64,000 nt of DNA from contig CAWGCJ010000004.1 in the NCBI GenBank assembly GCA_963821095.1, positions 1-64,000 on the forward strand, read 5' to 3'. The number at the start of each line of letters is the position of its first letter. Position 1 is the stretch's first letter. The notes below the pieces were generated by a model. The model saw only the letters and a list, made by a program, of their open reading frames with translations. It searched no databases and was not told where the DNA came from. The DNA comes from CAVPHV01 sp963821095. GTDB taxonomy: Bacteria; Actinomycetota; Acidimicrobiia; Spongiisociales; UBA5794. The position numbers and the translations under genes are program-made. This document shows positions 17,423 through 26,524 of the stretch, piece by piece.

Positions 17423-18948
17423 GTGATGGTTTCTGGCAGAAGGCATTTCAGTTTGCCCTGCTGTTTGGGGTGATTGCCCTGTTGGCGGCCTCGATCGTCG
17501 TGCAGAGCAGCAGCATGTCGGACGCAGACGTCCGAGAGATCGTGTCTGCCGAGGGCGGCTCGGACGGCGGCGCCACCGGATGGCCGGTGGACCAGAGCAT
17601 CCGACCTGAACTGGTTGCGGTTGCCGACCTCCAACCGGCCCCCGACGGTGAGCAGCACCTGGCGTATGCACCCGCGGTCGCGCCCGCCGCCTCACGCAGC
17701 GACCAGCGCATCTGGCAGGTGCATGTCGAGTCCATCGAAGGTGTGTGCCCGCTCGATCCCGCCAATGAAGTCACGACAGAGATGTGGGGTTTCCGCATCG
17801 CCGGCGAAACCGAGGTCACCTGCGGAGCGCCTGGTCCCGTGCTGCGCGGCCGGGTCGGCGATGTCGCCGAGATCACGCTTACCAATCTGGCGACCAATAC
17901 CCATCCGCACAACATCGACTTCCATGCCGTCACCGGCCAGGGCGGCGGGGCGGCCGACCTGACGGTCAATCCGGGCGAATCCGCGACCATCCAGGTCAGA
18001 CTCCTGTATCCCGGTGCGTTCATGTATCACTGTGCGTACGGTGATGTTCCACTGCACATTGCCAAGGGGATGTACGGGATGTTCATCGTCGATCCCGAGG
18101 TTCCCCTTCCCGAGGTGGACCATGAATGGGCGATCATGCAGAGCGAGTGGTACGTCGGCGAGACCGGTGAGGCCGGCGGCGAGGCACCGTTCGATCGCGA
18201 TTCCCTGGTCGCCGAGGAGCCGCGGTTTGTGACCTTCAATGGACGGACAGATGCCCTGGTTGGCGACAACACGCTCGCCATGAACGTCGGCGAGCGGGCC
18301 CGCATCTACTTCGTCAATGAAGGGCTGAACCTCGACAGCAACTTCCACCCGATCGGGTCGCATTGGGATCTGGTGTATCCGGAGGCCGCCACCCACTCGG
18401 CGAATCGTGTCATCAGAGGTTCACAGTCGACGCTGGTTGTTGCCGGCGGCGGGACGGTCGTGGAGCTCGATGCCCTGGTGCCGTCGACCATCATCCTGGT
18501 CGACCATGCGTTGGTGAGGACGTTCTACAAGGGTGCGATCGGCACGATCGTGGTGTCCGGCGCCGCCAACCCGGAACTGTTCGGGGTGCTCGGCGGCGCC
18601 GAGGAACCGGCCGAGGGGGAGGACGGCGCTGAGGAAGCGGCGACGGTGACCGACGTCGTGATCACGCTCGACTCCTTTGACCCGGCCAACGCCGACCGAG
18701 CCTACGACCCGATCGACCTGACGGTCGAGGTGGGGACGACGGTGCGGTGGACCAACGCCGACGCCGTTGCTCACACTGTCACTTCGGGGGCGTCGGACGG
18801 AACGATCGCTGAGGCCGACGGGGTCTTCGACTCTGGGTTCCTCGAGCAGGGTCAGACGTACTCGTACACGTTCACCGAGGCGGGCGAATTCGACTACTTC
18901 TGTACGCCGCACCCCTGGATGAAGGGCAAGGTGACGGTCACCGGCTGA
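17419..18948 (+). CDS. nirK: Copper-containing nitrite reductase with extra C-terminal cupredoxin domain
   Basis: A 509-residue protein that reduces nitrite to NO outside the membrane. Residues 11-30 form a membrane anchor or signal. Two cupredoxin domains follow with ligands in place: H164 and C205, H213, M218 for type 1 copper; H169, H204 and H363 for type 2; the Asp/His pair D167 and H310 for catalysis. Family motifs NIDFHAVTGQGGGA and HIAKGMYGMFIVDP are clear. After an acidic linker (about 400-415), residues 420-509 add a plastocyanin-like domain ending YFCTPHPWMKGKVTVTG, a probable electron-accepting module. It overlaps the Rrf2 gene by 4 nt and ends at a strong terminator. Confidence 0.9.
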   Translation: MSDGFWQKAFQFALLFGVIALLAASIVVQSSSMSDADVREIVSAEGGSDGGATGWPVDQSIRPELVAVADLQPAPDGEQHLAYAPAVAPAASRSDQRIWQVHVESIEGVCPLDPANEVTTEMWGFRIAGETEVTCGAPGPVLRGRVGDVAEITLTNLATNTHPHNIDFHAVTGQGGGAADLTVNPGESATIQVRLLYPGAFMYHCAYGDVPLHIAKGMYGMFIVDPEVPLPEVDHEWAIMQSEWYVGETGEAGGEAPFDRDSLVAEEPRFVTFNGRTDALVGDNTLAMNVGERARIYFVNEGLNLDSNFHPIGSHWDLVYPEAATHSANRVIRGSQSTLVVAGGGTVVELDALVPSTIILVDHALVRTFYKGAIGTIVVSGAANPELFGVLGGAEEPAEGEDGAEEAATVTDVVITLDSFDPANADRAYDPIDLTVEVGTTVRWTNADAVAHTVTSGASDGTIAEADGVFDSGFLEQGQTYSYTFTEAGEFDYFCTPHPWMKGKVTVTG

Positions 18949-18981
18949 TAGGAACGCCGCAGTCGGAAGGGCTAGAAAGCG

Positions 18982-19012
18982 GAACCCCCCAGGTCGTTGA
19001 CCTGGGGGGTTC
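18982..19012. terminator. Intrinsic terminator after nirK
   Basis: GAACCCCCCAGGTC (18982-18995) and GACCTGGGGGGTTC (18999-19012) are perfect complements with a 3-base loop. It lies between nirK and a convergent gene and is symmetrical, so it may act on both strands. Confidence 0.8.
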
Positions 19013-19045
19013 GCTGCTTGCGGGAGAGGCCTCGGCGGAGACCGC

Positions 19046-19798
19046 TCAGCCCACCGTGTAGGAGCTGTTTGTCACGTCGGCTTCGTACGTCAAGCCGGTG
19101 AACGTGACGTCGTTGATCGTGATCGTGTAGACACCCGCATCCGCTGCCGGCACCTTGAAGCGAGCCTTGCCGCGCTTGTTGGTCTTGAGAGCCTGGGTGA
19201 CCTCGGTGCCGTCGGGAAGGGTCCAGGTGGCGGCGACCATGGCCCTGACGACTGCATCGCCGTTTTCGTCGACCACCCGTGCTACCGCTCGGACGTTGTC
19301 GCCACGTTCGGACATGTTGATCCGGGCAACACTTGTGCAGTTGACCACACACGGCTCCGGCTGCGGTGGGGTCGGGTCGCCGAGATCGACCGAGATGGAG
19401 AGCAGTGCGCTCCCGGCGGGGTCAAATGTGTAGCCGGCCTTGGTGATGCCGGCGACGGTGAAGGTCGCGGTTCCGCCTTGGTCGGTGTAGAGCGGAAACT
19501 CGGCCCGGAGCCTGGTTCCGATCATGTCGTATCTGCCGAGCGTGGTTCCGTCGGGCAGCGTCCAGATGCCATAGACGACGGCGCCACGAATCGCCCCGCC
19601 GTGCTCGTCGACAACCTTGACGTGGGCTTCGGCGTCCGGCCCCAGGTAGGTGTAGTTCTTGATGGAGTACACCCGCAGGCAGTCCGTTTCGCATGCGGGG
19701 GCTGCGGGCTCGGCGGCTCCGGCCGCAGGGGCGGCCACGGCAAGTGCGGCGACAATGCTCAGCAGCAAGAGAAGGGGGCGTCGTAGTCTTCGGTGCAT
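19046..19798 (-). CDS. Secreted protein with two Ig-like repeats
   Basis: A 250-residue protein. Start 19798 is set by GGAGG 6 nt upstream and gives a clean signal peptide: MHRRLRRPLLLLLSIVAALA, then cleavage after AAGA. The mature part holds two homologous units of about 100 residues. Each begins with a CxxxC pair (CETDC; CVVNC), then VKVVDEHGGAIRGA or ARVVDENGDAVVRA, then WTLPDGT and a Gly/Thr-rich strand ending in YTF or YEA. This fits bacterial Ig-like or carboxypeptidase-regulatory-like modules. It is likely extracellular or cell-surface. It converges on nirK. Confidence 0.65.
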   Translation of the reverse strand: MHRRLRRPLLLLLSIVAALAVAAPAAGAAEPAAPACETDCLRVYSIKNYTYLGPDAEAHVKVVDEHGGAIRGAVVYGIWTLPDGTTLGRYDMIGTRLRAEFPLYTDQGGTATFTVAGITKAGYTFDPAGSALLSISVDLGDPTPPQPEPCVVNCTSVARINMSERGDNVRAVARVVDENGDAVVRAMVAATWTLPDGTEVTQALKTNKRGKARFKVPAADAGVYTITINDVTFTGLTYEADVTNSSYTVG

Positions 19799-19858
19799 CG
19801 GTTCCTCCAGGTCGTTTGGAGCGGGTTGGGGAGCCCGGTGCGGCGAACGTATGGCCAC

Positions 19859-20216
19859 GGTGAGTATCGGTCAAGGGCAATCCGAGTGATTTGGGCGACA
19901 CTTAACCAAAGGCCATGCCGGGCTTAGCGGCGGGCCGGTTTTGGTGTTTCTTGACCCGGTGGCCGCGGCGCCGTGAGCCACCCGTGGCGGCGGATCACCT
20001 TCGGTGAGGTCGAGCCACGTCTGAGCCTGGGTGTCCATCCGGTTCCCCCTTTGGTCGATAGAAATTACACTTCCCGAACGTATCGCGGCCCACCGACAGG
20101 TTCTGTGGTTAGCGCGAGATCATCGCCGCAGCTTCTGGTCGGCGCTTGTCGTCGGTGGAGCTCAGATGACGGGGTCCGGCTGTAGCATCTCGACCCAGGC
20201 ACGAAAGGAGCGAACG
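19859..20216. other. Divergent intergenic region
   Basis: This stretch of about 360 bases separates the Ig-like secreted protein (-) and the SDR (+). A TAGCAT -10-like hexamer lies about 30 bases before the SDR start. I see no RNA gene or strong hairpin and no convincing coding frame. Confidence 0.4.
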
Positions 20217-20945
20217 TTGGCCGTCAGCATTGTGACCGGCGCCGCCTCAGGAATTGGCGCAGCCACGGCCGGCGTACTCGCCCGCCGTGGCGATCATGTG
20301 GTGTGCGTCGATCTCGATGAGGCGGGGGCGGAGAGAACCGCAGATCAACTCGACGGAGCCATCGGTGTCGGCGCAGACGTCACCATCGCGGAGGACTGCG
20401 AGCGAATGGTGGCGGCGGCGCTCGAACACTTCGGGGATATCGACGCTGCCGTTGCCTGCGCAGGGATCGAGATCGGCGGTCCGGCACTCGATATCGATCC
20501 GGCGACGTTCCGCCGTGTCATTGATGTCAACCTCACCGGCAGTTTCCTCACGGCCCAGGCCGCAGCCCGAGGGATGAGGTCTTGCGGCCACGGCGGCGCC
20601 ATCGTCCTCATCGGTTCCATCAACTCTCACATGGCCCTTCCCGGTGCGGCGGCGTACTGCGCATCGAAGGGAGGCGTTCATATGCTCGGGAAGGCCTTGG
20701 CTGTTGATCTGGCGCCCTACTCCATCCGCGTCAACGTTGTGGGACCGGGCGTCACAGACACGCCCATGAGCGCTGAGACGCTCGCCGACCCGGACCGTTC
20801 CGCTCGGTTCCTCAGCCGAATCCCACTCGGGCGCGCTGCCGCTCCAGATGAGATTGGAGCCGCCGTGAGCTTCTTGACATCCGAGGCTTCCAGCTACGTC
20901 ACCGGCGCGTTTCTTCCGGTCGACGGGGGGTGGCTCGCTGGGTAG
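20217..20945 (+). CDS. SDR-family oxidoreductase
   Basis: A 242-residue short-chain dehydrogenase/reductase. The cofactor loop TGAASGIG is at residues 7-14, CVDLDEAG suggests an NAD-preferring acidic residue after strand 2, and the catalytic set includes Ser in IGSINSH and YCASK. The C-terminus GAFLPVDGGW is typical of the classical FabG-like group. The TTG start at 20217 is supported by AAAGGAG at 6 nt. Substrate cannot be read from the sequence. It stands alone, with the convergent alcohol dehydrogenase at 21000. Confidence 0.85.
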   Translation: MAVSIVTGAASGIGAATAGVLARRGDHVVCVDLDEAGAERTADQLDGAIGVGADVTIAEDCERMVAAALEHFGDIDAAVACAGIEIGGPALDIDPATFRRVIDVNLTGSFLTAQAAARGMRSCGHGGAIVLIGSINSHMALPGAAAYCASKGGVHMLGKALAVDLAPYSIRVNVVGPGVTDTPMSAETLADPDRSARFLSRIPLGRAAAPDEIGAAVSFLTSEASSYVTGAFLPVDGGWLAG

Positions 20946-20999
20946 CTATCGTCGCGCACCGTCACCTATGTGCCCATGCCACCTGCCGAGTCGCCCTCC

Positions 21000-22055
21000 T
21001 CAGCTGGATTCGATGCCGACGTCCACCACGTAGCGTTTCCCGCCCGTGCCGTGTTGCTCGATGTCGGCAAGCACCGCGGGTACGTCCGCCAGTTCGACCG
21101 TCGGGCCTACCAAGGGCGCAACGTCGACTCGTCCCGAGAGATAGAAAGAATTGCCGATGAGGAAATCGCGACGGGTGAAGCCGAAGGTGGTGACCAGAGA
21201 GATCTCCCGTCGAACGAATTCTGCCAGGTAGTTCTGGAATGTGAGTGAGGTGGGACCGTCGCAGATGCCCATCAGCATTGCGGTACCCCCCGGCCGGATG
21301 ACCCGAACGGTCGCTTCGAGGCTCGAAGGGTGGCCGGCCGTCTCAAACCCGGTGTCCACGCCATGCTCGGCACCGGCGAGGTCTCGGAGTGCATCCGACA
21401 CCGCTTCCGGCGGCATGCCGCCGGCGTTGAGGGTTGCGTCCACCCACGGTGACACCGCTGCGAGCTGGTCGTCGCTGACATCCGCGGCGACCACCGTGGT
21501 GGCGCCAAAGGCGCGGGCGACCTGGCACACGGTGAAGCCGATGCTTCCGACCCCGCTGACCGCCACTCGGGCGCCGGGCTGGACCCCGGCCTTCCTAACT
21601 GCGTGAACCGCAGCCGGCAGCGCCGAGCTCAGCATCACGGCCTCCGCAATGCTCGTATCGGTGGGGAGCCGGAAGATGTTTGCTTCCGGCACCAATGAAT
21701 ACTCGGCAAATCCTCCGTCGAGGTCGATACCGAGATGCCGCATCCACGGGCAGATGCTGTCTTCGCCCCGGATGCACCACTCGCAAACGCCGCATCCAAC
21801 GACTGCGTCGGCGACGACCAAGGTGCCGGGAGGAGGGCTGGCCGGTGAGGCGGCTTCGACCACCTCTCCGATGATCTCATGTCCGAGGATTCTGGGCAGC
21901 CCGTCGGTGTCGAGCATGCCCTTCGCCATCTGGGTGTGGAAGAGGCCTGCGGCCGAAGCCACCGTGCGCAGCAGCGCCCAGCCCTCGGGGACTGCAGGGA
22001 CGGGGATATCCGCCATTTCCAAGGTCCCTTTGTCGACCATCAGCAGTGCACGCAT
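21000..22055 (-). CDS. MDR-family zinc alcohol dehydrogenase-like protein lacking the catalytic Cys
   Basis: A 351-residue medium-chain dehydrogenase. GHE with flanking ILGHEIIGEV and the structural-zinc cysteines in GCGVCEWCIRGEDSIC are present, as is the Rossmann motif VSGVGSIG. The first catalytic zinc ligand is not: where relatives read GxCH(S/T)D, this protein reads GLFHTQ, so Cys is Phe and the adjacent Asp is Gln. Catalytic zinc binding may be altered or lost. It follows the FadH-like gene on the same strand after a 14-base gap, so the two are probably cotranscribed. Confidence 0.8.
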   Translation of the reverse strand: MRALLMVDKGTLEMADIPVPAVPEGWALLRTVASAAGLFHTQMAKGMLDTDGLPRILGHEIIGEVVEAASPASPPPGTLVVADAVVGCGVCEWCIRGEDSICPWMRHLGIDLDGGFAEYSLVPEANIFRLPTDTSIAEAVMLSSALPAAVHAVRKAGVQPGARVAVSGVGSIGFTVCQVARAFGATTVVAADVSDDQLAAVSPWVDATLNAGGMPPEAVSDALRDLAGAEHGVDTGFETAGHPSSLEATVRVIRPGGTAMLMGICDGPTSLTFQNYLAEFVRREISLVTTFGFTRRDFLIGNSFYLSGRVDVAPLVGPTVELADVPAVLADIEQHGTGGKRYVVDVGIESS

Positions 22056-22069
22056 GTCGAAGTTCCTTT

Positions 22070-24124
22070 CTAGACAGACTTTGCGACGCGGAAACCAGCG
22101 GCGACGGCGTCAACGATGAGCCACGGTTCCCCACCGGGCGGCGGCCCGACGTAGTGGACTTCCGGCGCTGTCGTAGCAAGTGCGTCGGCCAGGGTGGTAT
22201 CGGCGACTTGGGGGAGGGCAATCACGATATCGTCGGCTTCGATGAAGCTCCGCCGGCCGTCTGAGGCGACCAGGTGGAGTCCATCGTTCGTGATCTCCTC
22301 CAGGCTCACTCCGAGATGTATCGGCGTTTGCCGCTCCTGTAGCCACACTCGGAGCCGCATCAGCAGGCGCTCCGGCATGCCGAGACCGAACGAGTCGGCA
22401 GTGTCGACGATCGTCACGGAACGGCCGCGTTTGATCAAGAACTCAGCCGTCTCGACGCCTTCGATGCGCGCGCCAATCACGATCACGTGCTTGCCGAACG
22501 GGAGGTAGAGCTTCGTTGCGGCTCTCGTAAGTCGCGGGCCGGCGAATCGCAGGGGGTGCTTCGCCTTGCGTGCCAGGTCCGCGGAGCTGGTCACGATTGA
22601 GCTGGAGATGCCCGGCACTTCGGGCATCTGGTATTTGCCGCCGGTGGCCACAATGACGATGTCGGGCTTTGCTGCTGCGATGTCCGCCGCCGCTGCGGTT
22701 CGCCCGAGCTGGACGTCGACGTTGAGGGCATCGAGTTGGCTGCGGAGGTACTCGAGGTAGGAAAGGATGTCCTCGGTGTCGGTTCCCTTGACCATGACTG
22801 CAAGTGGCAGGAGGCCGCCGAGTTGGTTCTGGCGTTCGAGCAGCGTGACGTGGTGACCACGGGATGCCGCGACTCTCGCCGCCTCCATGCCCGCCGGACC
22901 GCCGCCGATGATCATGACGCGGCGTGGCTGAACTGCCTGCCGGAGTTCGTAATCGTCGACCGTTCCCAGGGCGGCGTTGACACGGCACCGTCGTGGGCTC
23001 GCTTCGCACGTCGCACATTTGGTGCAAGGCCGGATGTCTGCGGCGCGTCCCGCCTTGAGTTTGTTGACCAGGTCATGATCAGCCCACAGAGGTCGGCCCA
23101 TCGCGACCAGATCAACCATCCCGTTGGCGAGCGCGCGCTCGGCACGATCCGGGTCCAGTCCCCCGACACCGATTACCGGGGCTGCCACGGCCTGCTTGAT
23201 CGCCGCGGCAGGGGGGATCAAGAGGCCCTCCTCTTCGCTGATGGCGACAAAGGGTTCCATGTCGGGCTGCGGTTGCGGGTAGCGCCAATACTCGGGGACG
23301 TACTTGAACGGAACCGGTCCGTGGCCGTAGCCGGTCACGCTGATGTACGCGATCCCGTCGCGGTCGAGTTCCTGTGCGTTGGCGATGGCATCGGCGACGT
23401 TGAGGGCGCCCGGTGCGCTCCATTCCTGACCGTTGATGCGAACACCGATGGGGTAGGCATCCCCGAGGCGGTGCCGGATCTTGGCGATGATGTTGCGGAC
23501 GATCTTGGTGCGCGACGCCGCCGACTGCGGACCGAACTCGTCATCGCGCTTGTTCCACACCTGGGTGAAGAAGCTCGCCAGCAGGTAGGTGTGCGCCGCG
23601 TGGATCTCTACTCCGTCATAGCCGGCCGTGTGGGCGCGCACCGCAGCGTCTACATAGGCGTCTTCGACGGCTTCGATCTCGTCGGTCCCGAGCCCTCGGG
23701 TCGGTTTGAAGAAAGGCGGCGGCGACGGGAGCTGGTCGGCTTCGAGGGTCGATGCCGACCAGGCTCGACCGGACGGGTAGTGGTCGACCTCGGCCGGCCC
23801 CCCGTGGTTGAGCTGAGCGAAGATGAATGACCCGTGTCGATGGACGGCGGCGGCGACCCCGGCGAGTCCGGGAATGAACGAATCGTCCCAAATCGCGATC
23901 TGACGGGCAGCCGGGGCCATTGCGATCGGCGGAACGCTCGCCAACAGGATCAGGCTCACCCCGCCGCGGGCGAGCGCCTCATAGAGGGCGAGAACCCGCT
24001 CTTCGACCTGTCCGTCGAGACCCACGAAGTGCGTGTCCTGGGGGGCCTTGACGATCCGATTCGGCAGACTGAGCCCGCCAACATCGATTGGCGAGAGCAG
24101 GTGGGGATATCGTTCAGTTTCCAC
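22070..24124 (-). CDS. FadH-like NADH:flavin oxidoreductase (Old Yellow Enzyme fused to a pyridine-nucleotide domain)
   Basis: A 684-residue protein. Residues 1-360 form an FMN TIM barrel beginning SPIDVGGLSLPNRIVKAPQD, with GYDGVEIHAAHTYLL as the active-site His region. A cysteine cluster C-x2-C-x2-C-x6-C follows (CTKCATCEASPRRC), probably a 4Fe-4S site, though its spacing differs from the usual C-x2-C-x3-C-x11-C. The C-terminal half is an FAD/NAD(P)H domain with IIGGGPAGMEAARVAASRG. Relatives include 2,4-dienoyl-CoA reductase and trimethylamine dehydrogenase. The ATG at 24124 lies 61 bases after the end of the upstream gene at 24186. Substrate unknown. Confidence 0.85.
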   Translation of the reverse strand: METERYPHLLSPIDVGGLSLPNRIVKAPQDTHFVGLDGQVEERVLALYEALARGGVSLILLASVPPIAMAPAARQIAIWDDSFIPGLAGVAAAVHRHGSFIFAQLNHGGPAEVDHYPSGRAWSASTLEADQLPSPPPFFKPTRGLGTDEIEAVEDAYVDAAVRAHTAGYDGVEIHAAHTYLLASFFTQVWNKRDDEFGPQSAASRTKIVRNIIAKIRHRLGDAYPIGVRINGQEWSAPGALNVADAIANAQELDRDGIAYISVTGYGHGPVPFKYVPEYWRYPQPQPDMEPFVAISEEEGLLIPPAAAIKQAVAAPVIGVGGLDPDRAERALANGMVDLVAMGRPLWADHDLVNKLKAGRAADIRPCTKCATCEASPRRCRVNAALGTVDDYELRQAVQPRRVMIIGGGPAGMEAARVAASRGHHVTLLERQNQLGGLLPLAVMVKGTDTEDILSYLEYLRSQLDALNVDVQLGRTAAAADIAAAKPDIVIVATGGKYQMPEVPGISSSIVTSSADLARKAKHPLRFAGPRLTRAATKLYLPFGKHVIVIGARIEGVETAEFLIKRGRSVTIVDTADSFGLGMPERLLMRLRVWLQERQTPIHLGVSLEEITNDGLHLVASDGRRSFIEADDIVIALPQVADTTLADALATTAPEVHYVGPPPGGEPWLIVDAVAAGFRVAKSV

Positions 24125-24185
24125 GACTCACCAATCGGTCGAGTGGTGCCGGCAGCGGTGCTCGAGCGCCACCAGGAACATCGGT

Positions 24186-24857
24186 TCAGTCGATGACGTC
24201 TTCGCTGTCGATCTCCCAGATCAGCTCGGAGTAGAGGTCTCCTCCGGGTACCCAATGCTTGCGTGAGTAGCGCGCGTTCGGGTTGTAGGCCTTGATGATG
24301 TACTCATCGAGATCGCAGTAGTTCGAGGCGTAGTCGACGTCGGGCGAGTTGTCGCGGAGGTAGTCCCCGATGGGGCAGTTGAGCCGCAACACGTATTTGA
24401 CCATGTTGCCTGCGTCGTCGTAGTAGCGCTCGCTGTCCAACTTGGGTGACCATTGGAAATAGCCCCAGAAGACCTCGAAGAAGTTCTCGAGGTTGAGCGG
24501 TTTGCCCTTCTCCCGTACCTTCTCGGCCATGAGGGCGCCCATCTCTTCGCCTTGGCGGAGGCGGGCCCGATTCACCGCGGCCCGACCTTCTTCGGTCCCC
24601 ATTTCTTCCTCGAATGCCGTCGCCATGACGGAGAAGATCTTGGTCTTGGCGTGGAATTCGGCCTCGTTGGCGTCCCATCCCTGTTGAATCGGATCCGACG
24701 CCGATACCTCGCGGTACTTCTCCATGTAGCGACGCTGCCCCTCCAGGTCCTCCTGGACCGTGGAACGGGCATAGCTGTCGCCCTTGACGTCTCCGACGGC
24801 GTCGGCGAGTTCCTTCAACTCCGGATGGGCAACATCCACCCTCTGATACTCGGTCAC
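24186..24857 (-). CDS. Possible L-2-amino-thiazoline-4-carboxylate hydrolase-like protein
   Basis: A 223-residue soluble protein. The GTG at 24857 is chosen because GGAGG lies 7 nt upstream; longer reading leads into non-conserved Arg-rich sequence. Residues 55-110 are helical (EFHAKTKIFSVMATAFEEEM). The C-terminal part has YVLRLNCPIGDYLR and a NYCDLDEYIIKAYNP block. A conserved C-P and C-D pair in this position recalls the ATC hydrolase-like family (PF14196-type), but I cannot verify it. It sits between EamA and FadH-like genes on the same strand. Confidence 0.45.
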   Translation of the reverse strand: MTEYQRVDVAHPELKELADAVGDVKGDSYARSTVQEDLEGQRRYMEKYREVSASDPIQQGWDANEAEFHAKTKIFSVMATAFEEEMGTEEGRAAVNRARLRQGEEMGALMAEKVREKGKPLNLENFFEVFWGYFQWSPKLDSERYYDDAGNMVKYVLRLNCPIGDYLRDNSPDVDYASNYCDLDEYIIKAYNPNARYSRKHWVPGGDLYSELIWEIDSEDVID

Positions 24858-24954
24858 TGTCCGACCTCCGGGGTTTGGCGATACATTCGGGTCGCCGAGG
24901 CAAGTACCGGCGAGTACTCGTAGCATAGTAGGTGTCGCGGACCGTCGTACGAAA

Positions 24955-25863
24955 TCACACCTGGGGTGCCGGCGAGGTGCGTGGGTTCGGTGTCGCGGCT
25001 CGCGAGATCGCAACGGTCGCAACTCCGACCACCACGAGCATCAGCCCAACCCACTGCCACGGCGAGAACACCTCGCCGAAGATCAAGTAGGCCCACAGAA
25101 CGGTTCCGGCAGGCTGGAGCACGAGGAGGAGTGACGACTCCCACGCGTCGAGTCGGGGGAGTGCATAGGTGATGAGCAGCCATCCCGTTACCTGTGCCCC
25201 TAGGGCCAGTGCCAGGAGCCAGCCGTGGGACGGCCACTGCGGCGTGAGCGAGAAGCCCGAGTCGAGTGGGCTCAGCAGCAGCGCGCCGATGGCAGCGCCG
25301 GCAGTGGCATCGAGCAGTGGTCCGACCGGAGATGTTGTGCTGGCTCCTGACTGGCGCAAGAGGAGGATGAAGGTGGTGTACAACACCGCGGTGAGTACGC
25401 CAAAGAACGCCCCCAACGCCGGGTTGTCGCCGGTTTCGCCTGCTCCCAAGAACCCTGAGATCAAGACGACGCCAGAGAGCACAACAGGCGTCGCTGCCAC
25501 CGCCACGCGGGTTGGGCGCTGCCCGAGGATGAGCCACCCGGCGACCATGGTCGTTATCACGTGGACGCTGCCGACGACCGTGGCCAACCCGGCTCCGATG
25601 AGCTCGATCGCAATGTGCCACGCCACAAAATCACCAGCCAGAGCCAGGCCGGCCAGCACTGCCATTCGGCGTTGGGCCCGGCTCCGTGGCGTGCCACGAG
25701 GCACCACGGCGCGAAGCACCAGCAACACCGGCAACGCGTAGGCGGCGCGGAAGAAGGCCACGGTGACGGGCGAGGCGTCGGAGAGGCGCACGGAAATGGC
25801 GCTGAACGAGATGATGGCAACGCCCAGCAACATGAGCCATCTGACCGTGGCCGAGTTGCTCAT
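24955..25863 (-). CDS. EamA/DMT-family metabolite transporter
   Basis: A 302-residue protein with ten predicted membrane helices in two homologous halves, the EamA layout. The first half has AFFRAAYALPVLLVLR, and the second ends with VLQPAGTVLWAYLIFGE before WQWVGLMLVVVGV. Such proteins usually export amino acids or other metabolites. It starts 27 bases after the end of the VOC gene on the same strand, so they are likely cotranscribed. Confidence 0.8.
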   Translation of the reverse strand: MSNSATVRWLMLLGVAIISFSAISVRLSDASPVTVAFFRAAYALPVLLVLRAVVPRGTPRSRAQRRMAVLAGLALAGDFVAWHIAIELIGAGLATVVGSVHVITTMVAGWLILGQRPTRVAVAATPVVLSGVVLISGFLGAGETGDNPALGAFFGVLTAVLYTTFILLLRQSGASTTSPVGPLLDATAGAAIGALLLSPLDSGFSLTPQWPSHGWLLALALGAQVTGWLLITYALPRLDAWESSLLLVLQPAGTVLWAYLIFGEVFSPWQWVGLMLVVVGVATVAISRAATPNPRTSPAPQV

Positions 25864-25890
25864 TTCATCGGTCGGGGCGCAGTATTTGGG

Positions 25891-26364
25891 TCACTCCCAC
25901 GTCGAACCCGGTTGATAGAGCTCCAGGACGAGGCCTCCCACCCGGCGCGTGTCGAAGTAGGCGAATCGACCGCCGTCCTCGATCCGGCCTTCGGAGATGA
26001 TTTTGTAACCGAGACCGGTCAGCTCCGCGATGTCGCGATCGATATCATCGGAGTACCCGCAGATGTGGACCACACCCTCGCCGTGTTCCTCGAGGAAGTC
26101 GCCCTGCACGGTTCGGCCTGCGACCGGCTGGAGCAGTTCAAACTCGATGTTGCCCATTTGGGCGATGGCTCCCCTGACGGCAGCATCCGCCGAAGGCTCG
26201 CCGTAAATCTTGCGCTCGACGGTGTGGGCGGACGGCCCCTCGACAAACGGCCCAACGCCCAATCGTTCGTAGAACGCCTTGGCCTCATCGAGATCACGCA
26301 CGACGACGCCGACCTGGTAGGCCCGATCCCAGATGTCAGATCGAGCAGATTCCTCGTTATTCAT
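25891..26364 (-). CDS. VOC-family (glyoxalase/dioxygenase superfamily) protein
   Basis: A 157-residue protein with paired beta-alpha-beta-beta-beta modules. It starts YQVGVVVRDLDEAKAFYERL, has EFELLQP at the end of module one and GVVHICGYSDDIDRDIAEL opening module two, closing with GLVLELYQP. The pattern His/Glu...His...Glu (metal ligands in methylmalonyl-CoA epimerase relatives) is partly kept (E in FELLQP, H in VVHI, E in LELYQ). The first site is Q rather than H (YQVG). Likely a metal-dependent isomerase or lyase of unknown substrate. Confidence 0.75.
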   Translation of the reverse strand: MNNEESARSDIWDRAYQVGVVVRDLDEAKAFYERLGVGPFVEGPSAHTVERKIYGEPSADAAVRGAIAQMGNIEFELLQPVAGRTVQGDFLEEHGEGVVHICGYSDDIDRDIAELTGLGYKIISEGRIEDGGRFAYFDTRRVGGLVLELYQPGSTWE

Positions 26365-26446
26365 GTCGCTCCTTCGCTGGGTGTAACCGGATCAGTTTCG
26401 GGGGAGCGCCCCGGGCGCGCCGAGCAATCTGGGCGGCGCTCCAGTA

Positions 26447-26456
26447 CTCTCGGGTA
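26447..26456 (+). promoter_or_regulatory. CTCT-GGGTA box upstream of the NTF2-like/TetR operon
   Basis: CTCTCGGGTA, within AGTACTCTCGGGTA, lies about 70 bases before the NTF2-like start. A very similar AGTCCTCTTGGGTA occurs at 27765-27778 before the E1 alpha gene. It is a candidate operator shared by two promoters flanking the TetR gene. Two copies are weak evidence. Confidence 0.3.
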
Positions 26457-26524
26457 CCCTACTCACATTGGGTAGCGGAGCGCAGGAGGAGGGGCGATAC
26501 AAGTGAGCGGCCGTCCGACGCCGA

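Noticed and set aside
22736..23830. 364-codon plus-strand open frame
   Set aside because: It is antisense to the FadH-like gene and has low-complexity acidic/Arg composition; rejected as a shadow.
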